Shown: piece after piece, positions 36,230-36,274 of the stretch
How the letters are laid out: each line of letters starts with the position of its first letter
How positions within the stretch are numbered: position 1 is the stretch's first letter
Assembly: GCA_024680595.1 (NCBI GenBank)
Contig: JAILCB010000027.1
Coordinates: forward strand, 1-36,274
From: Lachnospiraceae bacterium
Lineage (GTDB): Bacteria > Bacillota > Clostridia > Lachnospirales > Lachnospiraceae
DNA length: 36,274 nt
Direction: 5' to 3'
The notes under the pieces: generated by a model
Database searches by the model: none
Seen by the model: the letters and a program-made list of their open reading frames with translations, nothing else
What the model was told of the DNA's origin: nothing
Translations under genes and position numbers: made by a program

Positions 36230-36274
36230 GAGCCGCCGGTCGGCTTTAGCCGACATATTTCATCTCGGCGGCTC
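36230..36274. repeat. Compound palindrome family P1, copy c
   Basis: Same 45 bp sequence as copy b, 89 bp downstream, ending at the window edge. Confidence 0.93.

Overview
This window looks like a low-to-mid GC Firmicutes chromosome, probably Lachnospiraceae/Clostridia (inferred from gene content). It carries about 22 mostly housekeeping genes: two zinc-ribbon membrane proteins, a WYL regulator, guaB, an ABC-2-like membrane protein, two VanZ-like proteins, SEC-C-tagged map, asnA, a CPBP protease, addA/addB, nadE, hslO, tRNA-Arg(ACG), a TetR regulator, a GT-C-like membrane protein, mnmA, a DAHP synthase, xerD, a NUDIX hydrolase, an aspartate-type aminotransferase, a lipoprotein, a PHP protein, a REC-REC response regulator and a VanW/G5 protein. 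No complete mobile element, CRISPR array or recognised defence system was found. The unusual content is the repeat architecture. (1) At about eight genes (ABC-2-like, VanZ-1, asnA, addB, nadE, hslO, NUDIX, vanW) the last codons plus the stop codon are copied one or more times directly downstream, in arrays of about 35-90 bp units. In several arrays the copies still encode an alternative C-terminal tail ending at the same in-frame stop. (2) Conserved enzymes carry in-frame tandem-repeat insertions with periods that are multiples of 3: three in AddA (9x30 bp, 6x42 bp, 2.4x69 bp), others in the GT-C-like protein (66/72 bp and 78 bp) and VanW (15 bp), and an atypical insertion in MnmA. (3) At least two families of dispersed compound palindromes (GAGCCGCC..GTCGGCT-TT-AGCCGAC..GGCGGCTC and GACTTTCCGAATGCG..CGCATTCGGAAAGTC) sit in intergenic islands at about 26.4, 29.8-30.1 and 36.1-36.27 kb. 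All of this was read by eye; no alignment, HMM or database search was run.
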